Below, piece by piece: positions 6,801 through 8,968 of a DNA stretch of 8,968 bases. The translations under genes and the position numbers were made by a program. A model generated the notes under the pieces. It worked only from the letters and a program-made list of their open reading frames with translations, was not told where the DNA came from and did not search any database. The stretch is from the NCBI GenBank assembly GCA_945912085.1, contig CAMEBJ010000037.1, positions 1 to 8,968 on the forward strand, given 5' to 3'. Numbering within the stretch: position 1 is the first letter of the stretch; the number at the start of each line of letters is the position of its first letter. This stretch comes from an uncultured Bacteroidales bacterium. Lineage in GTDB: Bacteria > Bacteroidota > Bacteroidia > Bacteroidales > UBA932.

Positions 6801-7500
6801 TCAGGTCAGCCCCGAAAGAACAGTTCAGGCCTACTGACATCACCCCGAAAGGCAGAACCGACGCAAGGAACGCATCAACCGTCTGCCCCGAGAGAAGCCT
6901 CCCGGAAATGTCCGTCACGGAAGCGGAAACCATCACCGGAACTTTTCTCCCGGCAGCCTCACAGGCCTTCCGTGCAGCAGAAAGGGCAGCCTTTGCGTTA
7001 AGGGTGTCAAAGACAGTCTCAATCAGGAGCAAATCCACCCCGCCCTCCACAAGGGCTGTCATCTGTTCAAGGTAAATATCCTCCAGAAAATCGAAATCCA
7101 CATCCCTGAAAGCCGGATCTTCCACATCTGGCGAAATCGAGGCAGTCTTCCCGGTCGGTCCGACACTCCCGGCGACAAAACGCGGTCTGGAAGGGGTCAG
7201 CGCAGTCATACGGTCCGCCTCGGCACGTGCAATCCTGGCTGCGGCAAGATTCATCTCCCTCACCCTTGACGCCGTCCCGTATTCCTGCTGGGAGAGTCTC
7301 TGCGCATTGAAAGTGTCAGTCTCGATGATATCCACCCCCGCCTCAAGGTACATCCGATGAATCGACGCAATCAGCTCAGGGTCAGTGAGTACAAGCATAT
7401 CGTTGTTTCCCCCGCCGCGCGAGAGCCTCTGAATCATCGTCCCCATCGCACCGTCGAGAACGAGGACTCTTTCACGTAGAATATCTTTAATTTCCGGCAT
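3865..7500 (-). CDS. metH: Cobalamin-dependent methionine synthase, full length
   Basis: MetH transfers the methyl group of 5-methyltetrahydrofolate via cobalamin to homocysteine, giving methionine. At 1211 residues it has all four modules. The homocysteine domain (about 1-305) has zinc ligands Cys227 (GLNCSFG) and Cys290-Cys291 (GGCCGTTPEH). The pterin domain (about 340-630) begins at INVGERCNVAGSRKFLRLI (355-373). The B12 cap and Rossmann region (about 650-890) has MFLPQVVKTARTMK (711-724), the DVHDIGKNI motif with base-off His761, and GLSGLITPSLDEM (804-816). The AdoMet-dependent reactivation domain (about 940-1211) has LADFVAP (1065-1071) and RPAVGYP (1154-1160). Three oddities stand out: Gly/Ala/Asp-rich linkers at about 309-329 and 900-930, and a CPCCG insertion near 1023-1027. 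It begins 9 bases after metF. An AGGAAG overlapping the metF TAG stop (7511-7506) sits 5 bases before ATG, which supports the start and translational coupling. The reactivation domain implies use of reducing flavodoxin and AdoMet. Confidence 0.97.
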   Translation of the reverse strand: MPEIKDILRERVLVLDGAMGTMIQRLSRGGGNNDMLVLTDPELIASIHRMYLEAGVDIIETDTFNAQRLSQQEYGTASRVREMNLAAARIARAEADRMTALTPSRPRFVAGSVGPTGKTASISPDVEDPAFRDVDFDFLEDIYLEQMTALVEGGVDLLLIETVFDTLNAKAALSAARKACEAAGRKVPVMVSASVTDISGRLLSGQTVDAFLASVLPFGVMSVGLNCSFGADLMLPLIEEISAKAPCFVSAHPNAGMPDELGRYDQSPSVMADKVRPFIERGLVNVIGGCCGTTPEHIAAIAQVVASCGIGGGSDGGVGDGAGDGAVKAEVRKPSVSQEPWLSGIDAFYDRGIFINVGERCNVAGSRKFLRLIKEKNYAEAVGIAASQVRSGAMLIDVNMDDAMLDPVGEMRHFLNLLSSDPDISRVPVMVDSSRFEVIEAALKCLQGKSVVNSLSLKEGEEVFLKRAVRVRELGAALVVMAFDEKGQADTFERRIEICSRAYRLLVEKAGFNPRDIIFDPNVLAVATGMREHDSYALDFIRATEWIHENLPGAKVSGGLSNLSFSFRGNNYIREAMHAVFLYHAIAAGMDMAIVNPSSAVMYEEIPSDLREILEDVILCRREDASSRLLEAASGYIDRKVSHEQVTEVENRSELSLEQRLADALRRGDETWLEEDLREALSTMPSAQAIVEGPLMRGMTAVGDLFAQGKMFLPQVVKTARTMKVAVDFLRPYFGAASPEAPARRSSNGKYLIATVKGDVHDIGKNIAGVVLSCNNFEVIDLGVMTPAEKIVSTAIAQDVDFIGLSGLITPSLDEMCNVAVRLREAGVSKPLFIGGATTSELHTAVKIAPLYEGPVFWVRDAAQNPVIASSLMTSRRDEVISALRQRQEEIRRRYALRCAGDGVGEGAGVAAGGKAGGDGAAGAAGMVGSETSRRNVVKAPPYLGVRTLEDIPVETLVSYINWQAFCNLWGVRQGSPEAENVIADARSMLASFAGKYTMRAQVAFYEAWGKDDSIVVLHPEGCPCCGLTLPGNVAGRLRTLQRKRTVIPTKRQDKPGSDGRRLSLADFVAPEGCHDHIGVFAVTSCKDFVSELEKLKAGNDDYKSILMQALGDRLAEAASEYLHEQVRKRIWGYSPDENLTLKQMYSAKYQGIRPAVGYPSLPDVRLMSTVSDLLDLDTLGITLTENGAMYPQSSVCGLYIASPESRYFVA
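4711..4800 (-). repeat. Low-complexity Gly/Ala linker DNA in metH, second linker
   Basis: Bases 4711-4800 encode about residues 901-930 (GDGVGEGAGVAAGGKAGGDG then AAGAAGMVGS). They lie between the B12 domain and the reactivation domain. The DNA consists of degenerate triplet and 12-base units on the theme GCGCCATCCCCA (+ strand); an exact copy lies at 4739-4750. The coding strand has many closely spaced runs of two to four G. Confidence 0.8.
6524..6571 (-). repeat. 12-bp tandem repeats in metH, first linker
   Basis: The 12-base unit GCGCCATCCCCA (6524-6535) is followed by GCGCCATCCCCG (6536-6547). Two more diverged 12-base units (6548-6559 and 6560-6571) follow. They encode SDGGVGDGAGDGA (about residues 314-326), the spacer between the homocysteine and pterin domains. 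The first unit is identical to the 12-mer at 4739-4750 in the second linker. Confidence 0.85.
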
Positions 7501-7509
7501 ATTTACTTC

Positions 7510-8463
7510 CTAATATACATTTCCGGCAATGGCCCTGACGCTTGCAGCGGCATTCATTGAATAGAAGTGAATGCTCGGGACACCGGCCTTCTTCAACTCC
7601 CTGGCCTGGGCAGTTCCCCATTCGACTCCGAGGGCCTTGACATCATCGTTCGAAGAACATTTCAGGAGTTCCCTTGCAAGGTCTTCCGGAAAGTCAATAT
7701 GGAAGATTCTCGGAAGCAAAGTCTTCTGTGTCAGCGAAGTGAGTGGTTTCAGTCCCGGAATGACAGGGACATTGATTCCTGCTTCACGGCATTTTTCAAC
7801 AAAAGCGAAATATTTACTATTGTCGAAGAACATCTGTGTCACGACATATTCGGCACCGGCATCGACCTTCTCCTTCAGGAAGGCAATGTCGGTTTCCATA
7901 TTCATACTTTCCTCGTGTTTCTCAGGATAGCCGGCCACACCATAGGAAAAAGGTACCTCGGGGGCCTGGACACTGGATCCGTCTGCCATAATTCCCCTGT
8001 TGAAATCATTCACCTGAGCGCAGAGTTCCACAGCATGGGAATGTCCTCCCTCCGAGGGGATGAAACGGTTGTCTCCCTTTGCCCTGTCGCCCCGGAGGAC
8101 TAGTATATCATTGATTCCCAAGTAGGTAAGGTCAATGAGACTATTCTCTATTTCCGATGCGGAGAATCCGCTGCAAATCACGTGGGGAACGGTCGGAATG
8201 CCGTACTTCGCCTTCAGGGCCGCCGCAATGGCAACCGTGCCCGGTCTTGTTTTCTGAGAAGCCCGGAAGAATTTTCCGTCGGGAAGTTCCCTGTAAACAA
8301 TGTCACTTCTGTGGGTCGTGATGTTGATATATGACGGAGAGAAAGACATCAGTGAGTCAACCGTCTTGAACAGTTCACTGATGCCTTTCCCTCTGACAGG
8401 AGGCAGGACCTCGAAGGAAAATGCCGTGGAGGTCCTGTCTTTCAAAATTTCTGCAATGCTCAT
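7510..8463 (-). CDS. metF: 5,10-methylenetetrahydrofolate reductase
   Basis: MetF is a flavoprotein that reduces 5,10-methylenetetrahydrofolate to 5-methyltetrahydrofolate, the methyl donor used by MetH next to it. The 317-residue length is normal for bacterial MetF. The single TIM-barrel domain shows FSFEVLPPVRG (15-25) with the catalytic Glu18, NITTHRS (47-53), PHVICSGFS (93-101), LVLRGD (121-126) with the flavin-contacting Asp126, VTQMFFDN (208-215) and PGLKPL (236-241). The N-terminus is close to that of typical MetF, which supports ATG at 8463. No ribosome site is obvious, only A-rich sequence. It lies 36 bases after the metY stop and 9 bases before metH on the same strand, so a metY-metF-metH transcript is likely. 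Confidence 0.97.
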   Translation of the reverse strand: MSIAEILKDRTSTAFSFEVLPPVRGKGISELFKTVDSLMSFSPSYINITTHRSDIVYRELPDGKFFRASQKTRPGTVAIAAALKAKYGIPTVPHVICSGFSASEIENSLIDLTYLGINDILVLRGDRAKGDNRFIPSEGGHSHAVELCAQVNDFNRGIMADGSSVQAPEVPFSYGVAGYPEKHEESMNMETDIAFLKEKVDAGAEYVVTQMFFDNSKYFAFVEKCREAGINVPVIPGLKPLTSLTQKTLLPRIFHIDFPEDLARELLKCSSNDDVKALGVEWGTAQARELKKAGVPSIHFYSMNAAASVRAIAGNVY

Positions 8464-8499
8464 CTATAGTTGTTTTCGTGGAGCAAAAATAAGAAAATT

Positions 8500-8968
8500 C
8501 TATGGAATTTGGCTAAAGGCCTGCTCCAGGTCTGCAATAAGGTCATCCACGTGCTCGGTTCCCACTGAAAGTCTGATTACCGACGGGGTGATGTGCTGGG
8601 CTTCGAGTTCCTGTGGTGACATCTGCGAGTGGGTCGTCGTATATGGGTGAATCACAAGGCTTTTCACATCAGCCACATTGGCCAGGAGAGAGAAGATTTC
8701 AAGCGAATCGATGAACTTCCAGGCCTCCTGCTGCCCTCCTTTGATTTCAAAAGTGAAGATGCTGCCTGCCCCGTTCGGGAAATACTTCTCATAGAGGGCG
8801 TGGTCAGGGTGATCCGGCAGTGAAGGGTGGTTGACCTTCGCCACTTTCGGGTGACTGCGCAGGTAGTCCACAATCTTCAGGGCATTCTCTACGTGTCTTT
8901 CAACCCGCAGAGACAAGGTTTCAAGTCCCTGAAGCAGGATGAAGGCATTGAAAGGGGAAAGTGTGGCA
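8500..8968 (-). CDS. metY: O-acetylhomoserine sulfhydrylase, C-terminal part
   Basis: This PLP enzyme of the Cys/Met metabolism family makes homocysteine from O-acetylhomoserine and sulfide. The last 155 residues are present; the gene runs off the right edge and about 270 residues are missing, including the PLP-binding Lys. The visible part starts [20 protein letters not shown], where the family has the conserved LSPFNAF/LQGLETL segment. It goes on with [50 protein letters not shown] and [21 protein letters not shown] followed by the substrate-carboxylate Arg in IRLSVG fits the C-terminal domain. The ending resembles MetY rather than MetB or MetC because of the long [15 protein letters not shown] helix and the [15 protein letters not shown] segment. 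Without the N-terminus, a related gamma-lyase cannot be fully excluded. It precedes metF by 36 bases. Confidence 0.92.
   Translation of the reverse strand, partial: ATLSPFNAFILLQGLETLSLRVERHVENALKIVDYLRSHPKVAKVNHPSLPDHPDHALYEKYFPNGAGSIFTFEIKGGQQEAWKFIDSLEIFSLLANVADVKSLVIHPYTTTHSQMSPQELEAQHITPSVIRLSVGTEHVDDLIADLEQAFSQIP

Overview
The window looks like chromosomal DNA from a member of the Bacteroidota, most likely Bacteroidales. The evidence is family resemblance: an Hsp20 C-terminus, a short mannose-1-phosphate guanylyltransferase without an isomerase domain, an arginase-superfamily protein of a type I associate with this phylum, weak Shine-Dalgarno signals and moderate G+C. The assignment comes from recognition, not from a database search.

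Left part (1-1484, + strand): the 3' end of a small heat-shock protein gene with a clear intrinsic terminator, then a complete gene for an arginase-fold protein with non-canonical metal-site motifs. After an A/T-rich stretch comes what appears to be the C-terminal remnant of a Y1/REP-type transposase-like protein that has lost its catalytic half. This remnant lies tail-to-tail with manC.

Middle part (1485-3777, - strand): manC makes GDP-mannose for glycan synthesis. Upstream of it is a LysO-type (DUF340) amino-acid exporter whose two halves are joined by a roughly 60-residue Ser/Pro/Cys-rich linker containing a 13-residue tandem duplication.

Right part (3865-8968, - strand): a methionine-synthesis cluster read in the order metY (3' part only), metF, metH. 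MetY makes homocysteine by direct sulfhydrylation of O-acetylhomoserine. MetF makes 5-methyltetrahydrofolate. MetH, the full-length B12-dependent synthase, joins the two products to give methionine. The gaps of 36 and 9 bases suggest one transcript. MetH carries two Gly/Ala/Asp-rich low-complexity linkers that share an identical 12-base DNA unit, and a Cys-rich insertion in its activation domain.

I found no CRISPR array, tRNA, rRNA, riboswitch, intact mobile element or wholly new multi-gene system. The best leads are the expanded interdomain linkers in two neighbouring genes, the CPCC insertion in MetH, the transposase remnant and the atypical arginase-fold protein.
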